Positions 14,030 through 15,273 of a stretch of DNA of 15,273 bases are shown piece by piece; the first letter of the stretch is position 1, and each line of letters starts with the position of its first letter. The notes below the pieces were generated by a model, which made no database searches, was not told the DNA's origin, and saw only the letters and a program-made list of their open reading frames with translations. A program made the position numbers and the translations under genes. The DNA comes from Aquifex sp. (GTDB taxonomy: Bacteria > Aquificota > Aquificia > Aquificales > Aquificaceae), in NCBI GenBank assembly GCA_015487405.1, contig WFPV01000074.1, positions 1-15,273 of the forward strand, read 5' to 3'.

Positions 14030-15273
14030 TTACACATTCTGCAGGGCTTTTTTCCTGTATTTATCCCACTCTTCGGGAAACTTTTCCATGGTCTGCCTTA
14101 TCAGTCTCCCCGCAACCGCCCCGAGTCCGCATATAGAAGTGGGCTGTATATTCCTGTTTACGTATTTAAAACCTTCCCATACGCGCTCGTCCGCCTCGCC
14201 TTTGTAAATCTTCCTAAGGAGGTAAGCCTGTTCGTGACAGCCCACTCTGCAGGGTGTGCATTGACCGCAGGTCTCGTGCTCGTAGAACTCGGCAATTTTC
14301 AGAGCGGCTTCAACTATGTCGTCGTCCTCCGTGAGAACTATAACCGTTCCCGTTCCCCCGAATCCCAGGGGAGAGTAGTCCATGGGAATGTCCAGCTCAT
14401 CTCTGGAGAAGCAGTCTAAAGCTCCCGAAAATACCGCTTTCACCTTCTTATTTCCGATAGTTCCACCGGCGTATTTAAAGATAACCTCACGAAGAGTGGT
14501 GTTCATAGGAAGCTCGTAAACTCCGGGCTTTTTAACTCTTCCGCTGACGGGAAAGAGCTTGGGGCCCGCGTAGTCGCTTGGTCCTATGTATCTATACTCT
14601 TCCCATCCCATAGAAATGATGAAGGGAATGTTCGCTATGGTCTCCACATTGTTAACTACCGTAGGTCTTCCCCAAAGTCCGTATTGAACGGGGTAAGGAG
14701 GTTTTAGTCTGGGGTGGCCTCTCTTTCCTTCCAAGCTCTCTATGAGTGCGGTTTCCTCACCGCAAATGTAAGCTCCAGCTCCCCTCGCCACGTAAATTTC
14801 TAAGTCAAATCCGGAGCCGAGGATGTTCTTCCCTAAAAATCCCTTCTTCTTTGCCTCTTCTATCGCATCGCGAAGAATGTAATATCCTGCGGGATACTCC
14901 CCTCTAATGTAGATGTAAGCCTCGTTTGCACCTATGGCGTAAGATGAAATGATTATTCCCTCTATCAGGAGGTGCGGGTCCCTTTCTATGATTATTCTGT
15001 CTTTGAAAGTTCCCGGCTCGCTCTCGTCGGCGTTGCATATGAAGTATCTGGGTGCCGGGTTTTGAACGGCAAACTTCCACTTCTTACCTGTAGGGAATCC
15101 CGCTCCTCCTCTACCTCTCAGTGTGCTTTTGTCAACCCAGTCTATTATTTCCTCGGGGGACATGTTGAGAGCTTTCTCGAGTGCCTGATATCCCCCATCT
15201 TTGAGGTATTCATCAATCCAGTGGGTTCTGGGCTTTTTAGCCCTCTTTAAGAGCATATTTAAAGTTGTTTCTG
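14030..15273 (-). CDS. nuoF: NADH-quinone oxidoreductase subunit F (5' end cut)
   Basis: NuoF carries FMN, the NADH site and iron-sulfur cluster N3 of complex I. The frame runs off the right edge (upstream codons read E-T-T-L-N before the ATG at 15256), so the start lies outside; I remember the A. aeolicus protein as having about 17 residues before this methionine. Counting from that methionine: the FMN/NADH loop GRGGAGFPTGKKW at 48-60, NADESEPGTFKDR at 75-87, GAYICGEETALIESLEG at 161-177, and the N3 ligands C330, C333, C336 and C376 (CGQCTPC ... SICGLG). All key residues are present. It probably belongs to a nuoE-nuoF unit reading leftward; the CLC gene follows 44 bases downstream on the same strand. 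Confidence 0.97.
   Translation of the reverse strand, partial: ETTLNMLLKRAKKPRTHWIDEYLKDGGYQALEKALNMSPEEIIDWVDKSTLRGRGGAGFPTGKKWKFAVQNPAPRYFICNADESEPGTFKDRIIIERDPHLLIEGIIISSYAIGANEAYIYIRGEYPAGYYILRDAIEEAKKKGFLGKNILGSGFDLEIYVARGAGAYICGEETALIESLEGKRGHPRLKPPYPVQYGLWGRPTVVNNVETIANIPFIISMGWEEYRYIGPSDYAGPKLFPVSGRVKKPGVYELPMNTTLREVIFKYAGGTIGNKKVKAVFSGALDCFSRDELDIPMDYSPLGFGGTGTVIVLTEDDDIVEAALKIAEFYEHETCGQCTPCRVGCHEQAYLLRKIYKGEADERVWEGFKYVNRNIQPTSICGLGAVAGRLIRQTMEKFPEEWDKYRKKALQNV

Noticed and set aside
1..15273. Window taken as Aquifex aeolicus VF5 itself
   Set aside because: Lumazine synthase and NuoF resemble the VF5 proteins but differ at several positions as I recall them, so a close relative is more likely.
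1..15273. CRISPR arrays, insertion sequences, rRNA genes
   Set aside because: I saw no regularly spaced repeats, transposase-like protein with terminal repeats, or rRNA sequence on either strand.

Overview
The window reads as a chromosomal segment of a hyperthermophilic hydrogen/sulfur bacterium of the Aquificaceae, very close to Aquifex. The lumazine synthase, NusB and NuoF products look like near-copies of the Aquifex aeolicus proteins. From memory, though, the lumazine synthase differs at many positions from the strain VF5 protein, so I infer a related strain or species rather than VF5 itself. That is recollection, not a database search.

Left end (1-2664): the right end of an integrated element. 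Three tightly overlapping plus-strand genes encode the C-terminal part of a TraN-like mating-pair protein, a short EAL-domain protein and a TrbC-like pilin-assembly protein (F-type conjugation). A convergent minus-strand gene with its own good sigma-70 promoter encodes a phage/plasmid-type DNA-metabolism protein. The element stops at 2615-2664, a 3' half of a tRNA-Val(UAC) gene that starts at the anticodon stem and lacks its 5' half. This is what the distal attachment site of an element integrated into a tRNA gene looks like; the intact tRNA should lie off-window to the left.

Housekeeping block (2675-5060): a possible 35-residue membrane peptide, a stand-alone FlhB C-terminal-domain protein overlapping a FliK-like protein, a DUF2905-type membrane protein, then ribH-nusB as an overlapping pair.

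Sulfide/redox block (5109-10824): a minus-strand operon of a Tat-exported flavocytochrome-c sulfide dehydrogenase-type flavoprotein (FccB/SoxF family), a Tat-exported Rieske protein and a frameshifted second copy of the flavoprotein. Upstream of the operon sits a nearly perfect sigma-54 promoter and, about 60-75 bp further up, a perfect 9-bp-arm inverted repeat in the right place for an enhancer. On the other side of that repeat is a histidine kinase with a cysteine-rich PAS domain. An NtrC-family sigma-54 activator converges on the kinase gene and overlaps its end. Together they look like a self-contained sensor-activator-promoter-enzyme circuit, probably sensing sulfide, sulfur or redox state; the signal is inferred.

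Right end (10862-15273): a tiny glycine-zipper lipoprotein gene coupled to an M16-family peptidase homologue without its zinc site, a CLC-type chloride transporter with CBS domains whose internal proton glutamate is replaced by valine, and nuoF of respiratory complex I, cut by the window edge.
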